Positions 18,081 through 26,910 of a stretch of 64,000 nt of DNA are shown in pieces. Position numbers and translations under genes: made by a program. The first letter of the stretch is position 1. Each line of letters opens with the position of its first letter. The notes beneath the pieces were generated by a model. The model was not told where the DNA came from. It searched no databases and worked only from the letters and a program-made list of their open reading frames with translations. Source of the DNA: Myxococcales bacterium (GTDB lineage: Bacteria; Myxococcota_A; Polyangia; Fen-1088); assembly GCA_022184915.1 (NCBI GenBank), contig JAGTJU010000001.1:248001-312000 (forward strand). Direction: 5' to 3'.

Positions 18081-19670
18081 GTGAACCAATCGCTCCTGCC
18101 GCGGGTCCTGGTGTCGGTGGCGCAGAACCGAACGCTCTCGGAGGTCCTGGACGCCATCGTCAGCGGCATCACCGCGTGCCACGACGTCGTCTTGGCCCGC
18201 ATCTGGCTGGAGGGTCCGGGCGACGACTGCGCCTCGTGCGCGTTCCGGCCCGAGTGCCCGAATCAAGAGCGGTGTCTGCACCTGGCGGCGAGCGCGGGGA
18301 TCGAGACCGAGCGCGGCACGGCGCCCGCGCGGCTCGACGGCGCCTTCCGACGGTTTCCGCTCGGCGTGCGCAAGATTGGTCGCGTTGGCAAAGCGGGCGA
18401 GCCACTGCTCATCGAACATGTGCGCGGCGACGAAGACTGGGTGGCTCGCCCCGCGTGGATGAAAGCCGCGGGGATCCAAACCTTCGCCGCTCAGCCGCTG
18501 GTCTTTCGCGGACAAGTCCTGGGCGTCCTGGCCATCTTCGACAAGGGAGCGTTGACGAAGGAAGACTTCGATTGGCTGCGCGTCGTGGCCGATCACGCAG
18601 CCGTCAGCATCGCCAATGCGCGGGCGTTCGAGGAAATCGAGTCATTGAAGGCACGCCTGGAGGAAGAGAACCGCTACCTACGAGAGGAGGTCACGTCCGC
18701 GCTGGGCGTGGGCGACATCATCGGGGGCAGCGCGGGCCTGAAGAAGGTCACCGAACAAATCCGTCTGGTCGCCCCGACGACCGCGACGGTCCTGGTCATG
18801 GGGGAAAGCGGTACCGGGAAGGAATTGGTGGCGCGGGCCATTCACGAAAACAGCGACCGTCGCGATCGTCCGTTCGTGAAGGTCAACTGCGGCGCGATTC
18901 CAGAATCGCTCTTCGAGAGCGAGTTCTTCGGTCACGTCAAGGGTGCATTCACCGGGGCGCTTCGTGACAAACCCGGGCGTTTCGAGCTCGCCAACGGCGG
19001 GACACTCTTGCTGGATGAGATCGGCGAAGTGCCGCTGGGAATGCAGGCGAAGCTGCTTCGCGTGTTGCAAGAGCAAGAGATCGAACGCGTGGGTGACACG
19101 CGCGTACGCAAGATTGACGTACGCATCATCGCGGCCACCAACCGAGACCTGAAAGCCGAAAGCGCGCGCGGGCGCTTTCGCGAGGATCTCTACTATCGGC
19201 TCAGCGTGTTTCCGATCGACATCCCACCCCTGCGCGACCGTCGCGAGGACATCGCGCCTCTGGCGGCCCACTTCGCGTTGCAAGCCGCGCGACGCATGAA
19301 CCGCCCGGCGCCGCGTCTGAGCGCGGCCATGACGCTGCAGCTCGCCCGGCACGATTGGCCCGGCAACGTGCGGGAGCTGCAACACGCGGTCGAACGCGCC
19401 GTCATCCTGTCCAAGGGTGGTCAGCTGCGGTTCGATTTCCTCGGGTCGCAAACATCGCCAGAACTTCGTTCAGCAGCGCCCGCACCGACGTCGGCGGTGC
19501 TCACCCGGGAGGAGCTCCGCCAGGCCGAGCGCGACAGCATCACCCGGGCGCTCGAACAATCGCGCGGGAAGATTTTCGGGCCCGACGGCGCGGCGGAACT
19601 GCTGGGCATGAAGCCCACGACGCTCGCCTCGCGCATCAAGGCGCTGGGGATTGCGCGACCGCGCGCGTGA
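18081..19670 (+). CDS. sigma-54-dependent activator, GAF-AAA+-Fis
   Basis: 529 residues, GTG start. An N-terminal GAF-like sensor (about 10-190) contains a Cys cluster, [16 protein letters not shown] at about 50-65, that could bind metal or sense redox. The AAA+ domain carries Walker A GESGTGKE (about 242-249), the sigma-54 contact loop GAFTGA (288-293) and Walker [13 protein letters not shown] Fis-type helix-turn-helix ([20 protein letters not shown]) ends the protein. All motor elements are intact. It is divergent from an operon with a sigma-54 promoter, its likely target. NorR-like architecture, but the ligand is unknown. Confidence 0.92.
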   Translation: MNQSLLPRVLVSVAQNRTLSEVLDAIVSGITACHDVVLARIWLEGPGDDCASCAFRPECPNQERCLHLAASAGIETERGTAPARLDGAFRRFPLGVRKIGRVGKAGEPLLIEHVRGDEDWVARPAWMKAAGIQTFAAQPLVFRGQVLGVLAIFDKGALTKEDFDWLRVVADHAAVSIANARAFEEIESLKARLEEENRYLREEVTSALGVGDIIGGSAGLKKVTEQIRLVAPTTATVLVMGESGTGKELVARAIHENSDRRDRPFVKVNCGAIPESLFESEFFGHVKGAFTGALRDKPGRFELANGGTLLLDEIGEVPLGMQAKLLRVLQEQEIERVGDTRVRKIDVRIIAATNRDLKAESARGRFREDLYYRLSVFPIDIPPLRDRREDIAPLAAHFALQAARRMNRPAPRLSAAMTLQLARHDWPGNVRELQHAVERAVILSKGGQLRFDFLGSQTSPELRSAAPAPTSAVLTREELRQAERDSITRALEQSRGKIFGPDGAAELLGMKPTTLASRIKALGIARPRA

Positions 19671-19689
19671 ACACCAACCTCCTCGTCAC

Positions 19690-20122
19690 GGGCGCCAACC
19701 TGGTCATTGCTCAGGGCCGCAGCAGGGAATCGAATCTCAGTTCCCCATGCTCTACTCGCCTTCGAAAGTTCCGATCCATCAGGTGTAGATACAAGTTCGC
19801 GAGCAGCGGCGAGACCACCCCAGCCTGCGGCACGCCGCCCAGTGGCCTTCGTGGCCCCGCCTCCTTCCCGTTCATCGATCACCGGCGCCGCCACAAACAT
19901 GCGGATCAGCGCAAGCATCAAACTATCTAACATTCGACTCGCTACCACCTTCATCAGGCGATCGTGCGGTATCGAGTCGAAGTATCGCTCGATGTCCGCG
20001 TCGATCACCCAGCACATCCCCTCGGCGATGCTCTCGCCCACCGCCTTGAGTGCATCGTGCGTGCTTCGCTTGGGCCGGAATCCATACGAGTCCGACCCAA
20101 AGTCGGCCTCGTAGATGGGTTC
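19690..20122 (-). pseudogene. group II intron-type reverse transcriptase fragment, frameshifted
   Basis: On the minus strand the frame reads PIYEADFGSDSYGFRPKRST, then WVIDADIERYFDSIPHDRLM, the finger/palm region of group II intron reverse transcriptases with the first catalytic Asp. Around 19840-19870 the reading shifts: another frame gives GGVPQAGVVSPLLANLYLH, the next conserved block, followed by a stop. The YADD motif, maturase and intron RNA domains are not seen. It is a dead internal fragment lying against the 3' end of the sigma-54 activator gene and fused to a LysR head. Confidence 0.75.
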
Positions 20123-20329
20123 GAGCGCGGCGGCCCGAGGCGTCGGGACCAGCTGCCGCCCACGTCGGACGAAAAGCGGGTCGGAGAGCGCCCGTCGCAG
20201 CCGCCCAAGGGCGTTGCTGAGCGCAGGTTGCGTGACGCCCAGGCGCTGAGCCGCGCGCGTGACCGTCCCTTCTCGCATCACGGCAGAGAAGACCACGAGA
20301 AGGTTGAGGTCGATGGTCTTAATATTCAC
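20123..20329 (-). pseudogene. LysR regulator, N-terminal HTH only
   Basis: The GTG at 20329 opens a LysR winged helix (DLNLLVVFSAVMREGTVTRA, then LGVTQPALSNALGRLR and DPLFVRRGRQLVPTPRA). After about residue 69 the protein runs in frame into reverse transcriptase sequence, so the effector-binding domain is gone. The open frame continues to 19421, so a chimeric DNA-binding protein could still be made. It lies 83 bases from, and divergent to, the cytochrome-like lipoprotein gene, its probable former target. Confidence 0.8.
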
Positions 20330-20365
20330 AGCATGAATTCCTTAGCATGAAAAAAATAATTGAAA

Positions 20366-20384
20366 CGCAGTGTCTCCCGCTGCG
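20366..20384. promoter_or_regulatory. inverted repeat in the LysR/cytochrome intergenic region
   Basis: CGCAG (20366-20370) and CTGCG (20380-20384) flank 9 bases, a layout compatible with a LysR-type operator. It lies 28 bases before the lipoprotein start codon. Short, so chance is possible. Confidence 0.3.
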
Positions 20385-20412
20385 TATCCATCGCCGAAAG
20401 GGAGAACCATTC

Positions 20413-21840
20413 ATGAACCGCAAAGTTTCGCTTCGATGGGCCCTGCTTGGGGCCTGCACCTTCTCTTCATTGACGGTTGTCGGCTGCGACGACGACGACA
20501 CGAGCATGCCCGACGCGGCAACTCCGGGGGGCCCCGTGGGGCCCATGGACGCTGGGGCAGACCCCGACACGGGGAGCGTCGCCGACACGTCGATGCCAGC
20601 CACCGGGAAAGACCCCGCCACGGCTCCCAAGGCAAGCGTCGACCGGTTCTCGGCGGCTGCAGGAACCCTGATGGTACGCGACGCCACGAACGGTCTGCCT
20701 CAGCCCAACCAGGCGATTGACTTCGACGTGGGGGCCCCGTTCATCACCATGGGGCTAGGCCCCGAGGGACAGAAGGTCGAGTATTACAACTTCGACGTGA
20801 AGTCGACGACACCGGCGCCGATTTACGTGCTCTTCAAGCCCGGCGCCCAGATGCCCGTTCCGGGGCAGCTCAACATCATCGATGTCATCCCAGGAGATCC
20901 CGGCTACAACGACTTCTGGCGCGTTCACCGCGTCGACGTGCCCGAAGCCTACGTCACCAACACGTACACGAGCGTGGCCGAGCTCACCGCCGCTGGACTT
21001 GTCATCACCCCCATGGACGTGATCGTGAACTGTCCCGTGGTTCCTGATGGCTCCATGGCGCGCAAGCGAGTCGGGATGGGTTCGGCCGCACTGGTCGCCG
21101 GCTGGTTCAAGGGGCAGGTCGTCAAGTACTTCACCTTCGAGGAACGGGCCCTCGCTGGTGCAACGGTTCCCCCTTCCCCGATTTACGTGCAGTTCAATGT
21201 CAACCCAGACCAACCTGGCGGAGGCCCCGGTTCGGGCTTCAAAACCGAAATGGGCTCGAGCCAAACCCACAACGTGGTTGCCACCTTGCCACAAGACGCT
21301 GCTTACTCTCCGCTGTGGAGCGTGAACGTGCTCGACAACGCTGCCTTCGACACGGTCAAGAACCTGGCGACAGCCCAGGCCGCCCCTGTGCTGGGCGCCG
21401 GTGTTGCCACGGTGAACTGCCCCGTCGTCGGCGCCCAAGCGGCTGCCGAGCCAGCGGTTCCCACGACGGCGGCCGCCCTGAAGACTTTCCTGGAAAGCGG
21501 GGGCTACAAGACCTTCAAGGCCGAGCCCATGGCGCATGCCTCGACGGGCCCGCATGGCAAGGTGCGTACGTACGTCAACGCGTCCCTGGCGGCGGCCCTG
21601 GCAGCAGGCGGCACGAATCACCCTGTAGGGGCGGCATCCGTCAAGGAGCTCTTCGGAAGCAACGACGCGCTCAGAGGCTGGGCCGTGTTGGTGAAGACCG
21701 AAGCCGCGAGCAATGGTGGGCAGGGCTTCTATTGGTACGAGATTCTCGACGGAAGCGTGGTCGCGGACGGGCAGGGCGTCGGGCTCTGCTCGAGCTGTCA
21801 CGCCGCAGGCAAGGACTACGTGCTGACGCCGGCGTTCTGA
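20413..21840 (+). CDS. lipoprotein with cytochrome P460-like C-terminal heme domain
   Basis: 475 residues; AGGGAG before ATG 20413 sets the start and the lipobox is SLTVVGC. An Asp/Pro-rich linker leads to two similar segments (each with an IYV.F core and ending in D..Y..LW/FWRV), then a C-terminal part with HGKVRTYVN, HPVGAASVKELFGS, GFYWYEI and the heme c motif CSSCH. That combination resembles cytochrome P460, which oxidises hydroxylamine or NO in relatives, but the substrate here is not known. Its regulator was probably the broken LysR gene next door. Confidence 0.75.
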   Translation: MNRKVSLRWALLGACTFSSLTVVGCDDDDTSMPDAATPGGPVGPMDAGADPDTGSVADTSMPATGKDPATAPKASVDRFSAAAGTLMVRDATNGLPQPNQAIDFDVGAPFITMGLGPEGQKVEYYNFDVKSTTPAPIYVLFKPGAQMPVPGQLNIIDVIPGDPGYNDFWRVHRVDVPEAYVTNTYTSVAELTAAGLVITPMDVIVNCPVVPDGSMARKRVGMGSAALVAGWFKGQVVKYFTFEERALAGATVPPSPIYVQFNVNPDQPGGGPGSGFKTEMGSSQTHNVVATLPQDAAYSPLWSVNVLDNAAFDTVKNLATAQAAPVLGAGVATVNCPVVGAQAAAEPAVPTTAAALKTFLESGGYKTFKAEPMAHASTGPHGKVRTYVNASLAAALAAGGTNHPVGAASVKELFGSNDALRGWAVLVKTEAASNGGQGFYWYEILDGSVVADGQGVGLCSSCHAAGKDYVLTPAF

Positions 21841-21851
21841 AAATCGGCATA

Positions 21852-21881
21852 GGGGCGCCGGGAATTAGCCCCGGCGACCCC
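21852..21881 (+). terminator. GC-rich hairpin after the cytochrome-like gene
   Basis: GGGGCGCCGGG pairs with CCCGGCGACCCC around a 7-base loop, giving about 11 pairs with one bulge, starting 12 bases after the stop codon. No U-tract follows, so if it terminates transcription it does so weakly or with help from Rho. The following bases to 22049 hold no gene. Confidence 0.5.
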
Positions 21882-22049
21882 TGCCACGGCAGGCTGGGCT
21901 CGTGAACGGGCCGCTCTATACCGTCGACTTCGTGGACGCCACCGCCCGAGGCGCCGGCGTGATTCCGTGGGGAGCCTGCTGTGTTGGTAGGTCTGCGGTT
22001 CGTGCGCCATTTGCACCAGTTTTCTTCCGTGAGCGCAAACTTTTCCTGC

Positions 22050-22532
22050 TTACTCGGCGGCCTTTTCGCCCTTAACATAGTTGGCGTAAACGAAAACGGG
22101 GATGCTCAACGTCCCTAGGTGTTGGCGAATCAACGGTTCAACCGCCGCCCACTCAAGTCCACCGTGGCCCGTGGCCAAGCGGGGGATCGCAAGGCTCGCA
22201 ATCTTCTCCTCGTCGATGACATGTCGCAATGACCTCAAAGCGTGGTTCACATGTTCGATCTTCGCCTTTCCTGGCAACGCTTTTTCGCTGGGGGCCGGCT
22301 CTTGCGTAAGGAGATTGTAGATGCGCGTCCCGTTCGGGCTTGCCCACGCCCACAACTGGCCAGTTTTTGGGTGCGTCTCGTGAAACCAGTGACGAAAGTC
22401 TTTTGCCAGGGCTGGGTAATGCTCCCGCAGCGCAAGCGCAAGGCCCGACGCAAAGTGATCATTTGGGGCGATGCCATGAGCGATGGCCTTGGCGCCGCTT
22501 AACAGAATATCTCCAGAAACAAGCTTCAGCAT
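22050..22532 (-). CDS. macro-domain protein (ADP-ribose binding/hydrolysis)
   Basis: 160 residues, a single macro domain: KLVSGDILLSGAKAIAHGI at the N-terminus, SGLALALREHYPAL, YNLLTQE, and a Gly-rich loop IPRLATGHGGLEW near the C-terminus. Macro domains bind ADP-ribose and may remove it from proteins, DNA or tRNA splicing products. The sequence resembles short DarG-like macro proteins, but no DarT-type transferase is adjacent. It is monocistronic. Confidence 0.85.
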   Translation of the reverse strand: MLKLVSGDILLSGAKAIAHGIAPNDHFASGLALALREHYPALAKDFRHWFHETHPKTGQLWAWASPNGTRIYNLLTQEPAPSEKALPGKAKIEHVNHALRSLRHVIDEEKIASLAIPRLATGHGGLEWAAVEPLIRQHLGTLSIPVFVYANYVKGEKAAE

Positions 22533-22632
22533 GCAACTGCCTTATGCACCCGCCATGCCGCGGGTTCCCAAACCGAAGATCGCCGGGCACTCATGCGCTG
22601 ACCCTCCGTGGATTAAGCGGTAGAGTGGGACC

Positions 22633-24054
22633 ATGAAGCGCTTACCTCTTGGCCTTCTCCTAGGCGCCCTGACGTCAGCCTGCATGAATCACGGCGATGA
22701 TGGGGGCCACTTAGATCACGGGAGTCTGCCCGCGCTGGCCCCGATGCTTCGGCCCTTGCCCGCGGGCGAGGTCGCGTCACCAGCTACGGCCACCAACGAA
22801 GGCCCATCCGCCAACACGGTGGAGGTTCGCCTAAGTGCTGGGCCTACTCAGCTGGCCTATCTAGACGGCAAGAACACAAGCGTTTGGGCGTTCAATGGCT
22901 CGATCCCGGGCCCAACGATCGTGGCGAAACGCCTCGACCGGGTGATCGTGCACTTCACGAACAACCTCCCCGAGGCCACCACCATTCACTGGCACGGCCT
23001 GCGAGTTCCGAATGCAATGGACGGCGCTGGCCGCCTGGCACAGCCCATCCTCCCGGGCGGCACCTTCGATTACGAGTTTGAGGTGCCCGATGCGGGATTG
23101 TTCTGGTACCACCCACACATCCGATCGGACGTGCAAGTGGAAAAGGGGCTCTACGGCGCGCTTTTGGTGAAGGATCCTGCCGAGCCAGCGCTGGGCGTGA
23201 CGACGGAGCACTTGATGGTGCTCGACGACGTTGGGGTCGACCCGACCACCGGACAGCTGATTGAGACCCAAGATCACCGCGCCCAGATGATGGGACGCGA
23301 GGGTAACCTGCTGCTGGTCAACGGCCGCCCGTCCAACGGCGCCCTGTCCGTAACCCCGGGCGAGCGGGTGCGGCTTCGCCTGGTGAACGTTGCCAATGCG
23401 CGCATTTTCAAGCTGCAACTGGATGGCGCAGCCCTGATCCAGATCGGCGGCGATGGGGGGCTCCTGCCAGCCCCACGGCCCCTCGAGAGCTTGATCCTGG
23501 CCCCTGGTGAACGCGCTGACGTAGTCTTGGTGGTGACCGCACCTGCTGCCCTAAAGGCTAGCCCGTACGAACGGGCGCGTGGCGCCGGAGGCGCTGAAGC
23601 GCTGGACCTCGTGCGCTTCGTGATGACAGAGCGCCCGCCTGTCAACGCAACCCCACTGCCCGCTGTGCTTCGCACCATCGAGACCATCGCCCCGACGGTT
23701 GCCTCACGCACATTGCGCCTGGACGAACGCATGGCCCATCACGGCTGGCAATTCACCATCAACGGTCGGGTGTTTCCGAAGGTGCCCCTCTTGGATGCTT
23801 CACTGGGCAGCCGGCAGCTATGGACTGTGCGGAACGACAGCGACATGGATCACCCGTTCCACCTGCATGGCTTCTTCTTCCAACCGCAAGGCGTTCCCGA
23901 GTGGAAGGACACCATCAACGTGGCCGGGCGATCGAAGGTCGAACTGGTGGTCGACTTCGCGCCGCGGACGGGGGCGGCCGGCGACTGAATGTACCACTGC
24001 CACATCCTTGAGCACGCCGAGGGCGGCATGATGGGAGAGGTCCGCGTCCGGTGA
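22633..24054 (+). pseudogene. multicopper oxidase with premature TGA before the last copper motif
   Basis: The frame opens at ATG 22633 with a lipoprotein signal (LLGALTSAC). Copper ligands HWHG (about 119), WYHPH (about 157) and HPFHLHG (about 407) are in place. At 23986-23988 the frame hits TGA, yet the next codons read MYHCHILEHAEGGMMGEVRV and end at TGA 24052-24054. In relatives the interrupted position is normally Trp, so TGG-to-TGA is the simplest change. The 451-residue product would lack the Cys-His pair joining the type 1 and trinuclear sites and should be inactive, unless TGA is read through. Confidence 0.85.
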
Positions 24055-24262
24055 GCGCGGCGCATGGACTTAGGTGGACCCCAAACGTGGGACCCATTGG
24101 CCTGATTGATGAGGATGATCTCTGCTGTCTCTGATTGTTGGGATGGCGGTGATGTTTCGTTCGGAGCGGTGGCGGGAACATGGCCATCTGTCCACATCCG
24201 CACGGCGGCAATGGGTCTCCCCACCCCGTGAGCGCCGTGCGGTTGTGGGCAGTCTGCGATGT

Positions 24263-24500
24263 TCATTCCGCTGCGGCCAGAATTGAAAGGCGCTCGTTCA
24301 TCTCAAAGTCATAGAAGCCGGTTCGCGTCTGACATCCGAGTGCCTGGTGGGGCCGGCGTTCGTTGTACAGCTTGAGGTAGCGACCGATTCCTATCCGCGC
24401 TTTGATGAGGTCGTCGTAGTCGTTCAGGTAGACTTCCTCGTGCTTCAGAGTTCGCCAGAGGCGTTCCACGAAGATGTTGTCCCGCACCCCGTGACACGGG
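24263..24500 (-). pseudogene. IS3-family transposase C-terminal fragment
   Basis: The frame reads DNIFVERLWRTLKHEEVYLN, then LYNERRPHQALGCQTRTGFY, the end of the rve integrase core and the 'RPHQAL' tail of IS3-family OrfB. The first part of the integrase domain and OrfA are missing and no terminal repeats were found, so this is a dead fragment. The bases between it and the multicopper oxidase (24055-24262) hold no gene. Confidence 0.75.
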
Positions 24501-24756
24501 ACAGCCTCGCCTCATGGCCCGCCGGCCCGTGGCCTACCCCTAGATCTCCATGACGCTGGCGGGCGGGGAAGGTGACGTCTTCGGTACATCCGGTTCGTCG
24601 GCACCCCCGCGTGGGTCAGCGTGCGAGGCGTGCGCACAGATTCGCTTGCTAGGATCGAAACTCGCGAAGATTTCCCTTTATTTCGGCGTGATCGCTCGTA
24701 GGGTAGGGGCACTGGGACATGGCTGTTCCTCGATCCCTTTTGCTCTGGAGCGTTCG

Positions 24757-25953
24757 ATGAAAACTCAACGAACTCACTGCTTTTTCGGCAGTCACGGGTT
24801 GACCATTCTGTTGTTGCTCTCGGCTTGTGGCCCCACGGGAGGTGACAGGGACCCGAGCGGAATCGGCCAGGAGGCAGGCGGAGGCTCTGGGGGATCGGGC
24901 GCTGCGGCTGGCGGGGTCGGTAGCGTTGCGGATGCGGGTCCACCGCCTTTGCCCGTCGAACTGCCCGACGAACTGACGGGCCAGGATGAATCTTCCACTT
25001 GTGCGGAGAACGTGCAGGAGGCCAAGGAGTCACCCGTCGCTCTGTTCGTGCTGCTCGATCGTTCGGGCTCGATGACGGAGAACGGGGATCGCTGGACGCC
25101 CGTGACGGAGGCGATCCTGTCGTTCGTCGAATCACCCGCGAGCGGGGGTATGAAGGTGGGACTTCAGTACTTCCCTCTCAACGGGACCAAGAAAGACGAT
25201 CCCGTGATTTGCCAGATCGACAACTACACGTCCCCGGCGGTCGAGCTAGGGGCGTTGCCGGGCAACGCGGATCCCATGCGGATGTCCATCGCAGCCAACC
25301 ACTTCACGTCGGCGAATTCCCAGGATCCGGAGCACTCGGGCACACCTACGCTGGCCGCGGTGCAGGGCGTCCTGCAGCACCTGACGGCATGGGGGCAAGC
25401 CCATCCGGATCACAAGCTCGTCCTGTTGTTGGCCACCGATGGCAACCCGACGAAGGCCTGCGCCAAAAACACGATTTCCGAGATCGGCAAGGTCTTGAAG
25501 GCAGCCTCCGAGGCGCCAAAACCGGTGAACACGTTCGTGATCGGCATTGGCACCGTCAGCAACTTGAACCAGCTGGCTTTGGCGGGCGGCACGGGGCGCG
25601 ATGCTTTCATCGTGAGTGGTGGGGGGGGCGAAGCCACGCGGAAAGAGCTCGACGTGGCGCTAGCGGAGGTGCGCTCCCTGTCTTTGCCGTGTCGTTTCGC
25701 GATCCCGAGTAGCCCGGGAAAAACGCTCGACCCGAACCGTGTGAACGTGCAACTGCAGGGCGCCGGCCAGTCATCGTCGCTGGGGCGGGTGGAGAGCGCC
25801 GCGGCTTGCAAGACGGACATGCCCGCTTGGTACTACGACGATCCTGGTGCTCCCAAGGAGGTGGTGATGTGCCCGTCGGCCTGTGATCTGCTCGCGGGCC
25901 AGGCGCGACGGGTGGAGATCGTCTTTGGCTGCGCGACGGTCGACGTTTTCTGA
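24757..25953 (+). CDS. VWA-domain lipoprotein
   Basis: 398 residues from ATG 24757, preceded by GGAG. Lipobox LLLLSAC, a short Gly/Ala linker, then a von Willebrand A domain at about residues 85-300: the MIDAS metal motif DRSGSM, a central Thr region HSGTPTLAAV and ATDGNPTK. VWA domains bind protein partners through a divalent metal. A Cys-containing tail (CRFAIPSS, CKTDMPAWYYDD, CPSACDLL) is shared by many myxobacterial exported VWA proteins. The gene converges with the metallopeptidase gene, 4 bases apart. Confidence 0.88.
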   Translation: MKTQRTHCFFGSHGLTILLLLSACGPTGGDRDPSGIGQEAGGGSGGSGAAAGGVGSVADAGPPPLPVELPDELTGQDESSTCAENVQEAKESPVALFVLLDRSGSMTENGDRWTPVTEAILSFVESPASGGMKVGLQYFPLNGTKKDDPVICQIDNYTSPAVELGALPGNADPMRMSIAANHFTSANSQDPEHSGTPTLAAVQGVLQHLTAWGQAHPDHKLVLLLATDGNPTKACAKNTISEIGKVLKAASEAPKPVNTFVIGIGTVSNLNQLALAGGTGRDAFIVSGGGGEATRKELDVALAEVRSLSLPCRFAIPSSPGKTLDPNRVNVQLQGAGQSSSLGRVESAAACKTDMPAWYYDDPGAPKEVVMCPSACDLLAGQARRVEIVFGCATVDVF

Positions 25954-25957
25954 TCGG

Positions 25958-26800
25958 TCAGCGTGCCGCCTCGGCAAAGGTGTCGCAGACCGCAGGCTTG
26001 CCTGCCTCCAGGCCTCGTTTGAACCAGAATGCCCGTTGCGCGGCCGAGCCGTGTGACCAGGTCTCGGGCGTCACGTGCCCCTGACTTTGCTTCTGAAGCC
26101 GGTCGTCGCCGATGGCGGCGGCCGCGGCCAGCGCCTCGTCCACGTCTCCTGCCTCGAGCAAGTTGCGCTTCTGCGCGTCGTGGGCCCACACGCCCGCGTA
26201 GCAGTCGGCCTGCAGCTCCAGCTTCACCGAGAGACCTTCAGCGCCTTTTTGTAGGTACTCCGGCGCCTTGTGCACCTTGCCGGTCGTGCCGAGCAGATGC
26301 TGCACGTGATGGCCAATCTCGTGCCCGATGACGTAAGCCTGGGCGAAGTCGCCAGGTGCGCCAAAGCGCTCATGGAGGTCTCGGTAAAAAACGAGATCGA
26401 TGTACACCTTTTGGTCGGCGGGGCAGTAGAACGGCCCCATTTGGCTTTGCCCCAGCCCACACGCTGACTGGGTGGCGCCCCGGAACAGCACCAGCTTGGC
26501 GTCGCGATACCGCCCGGGCATCACGCGCTGCCAGGTGGCCTGCACGTCGTCCAAAACGAAGCCGACGAAGCGGGCCATTTCCTGCTCCTCTGCGCTGCCC
26601 ACGGTGCCCTCGCGCTGGCTGCCGTCTTGGGTGCCCACGAACGACACGGCGCCGGCAAGCACGGCGAAGACCGCAATGCCTTTCCAGCCGAAGCGGGCGA
26701 AGTAGGGCAGCAGGCCGAACACGCCCATGCCCGCCCTTGCGGGGCCCTGACCCCTCCGGTCCTCCACGTTGTTGCTGAAGTGGTCGCGATCCCAGCGCAT
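25958..26800 (-). CDS. YpfJ-type neutral zinc metallopeptidase
   Basis: 280 residues. One transmembrane helix (WKGIAVFAVLAGAVSFVG, about 39-56) follows a short cytoplasmic N-terminus with a 'RWDRDHFSNNVEDRRG' start typical of the YpfJ family. The zinc site HEIGHH is at about 160, with downstream ELQADCYAGVWAH supplying the third ligand Glu. ACGLGQSQMGPFYCPADQ is a conserved block. It is probably an inner-membrane peptidase facing the periplasm; physiological targets are not established. Confidence 0.9.
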   Translation of the reverse strand: MRWDRDHFSNNVEDRRGQGPARAGMGVFGLLPYFARFGWKGIAVFAVLAGAVSFVGTQDGSQREGTVGSAEEQEMARFVGFVLDDVQATWQRVMPGRYRDAKLVLFRGATQSACGLGQSQMGPFYCPADQKVYIDLVFYRDLHERFGAPGDFAQAYVIGHEIGHHVQHLLGTTGKVHKAPEYLQKGAEGLSVKLELQADCYAGVWAHDAQKRNLLEAGDVDEALAAAAAIGDDRLQKQSQGHVTPETWSHGSAAQRAFWFKRGLEAGKPAVCDTFAEAAR

Positions 26801-26910
26801 GATGTAGGAGGAACTGTAGCAGGGCGCCGCCGCGCCTTCCGTCGGCCCGGAGGCGATGCCACTGGCGCGGACACGCCCGGGGAGAAGACCTCATGTTACC
26901 ATGACCCAAG

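Noticed and set aside
17310-18596. Long minus-strand open frame of 428 codons
   Set aside because: It lies antisense to the sigma-54 activator and overlaps the AhpD gene in another frame; its composition is Arg/Gly-rich with no domain, a typical shadow in GC-rich DNA.
19421-20329. Complete group II intron
   Set aside because: Only an internal reverse transcriptase fragment is seen, frameshifted, with no YADD, maturase or intron RNA domain V sequence.
22050-22532. DarTG toxin-antitoxin system
   Set aside because: Only the macro-domain protein is present; no DarT-type ADP-ribosyltransferase gene is adjacent.
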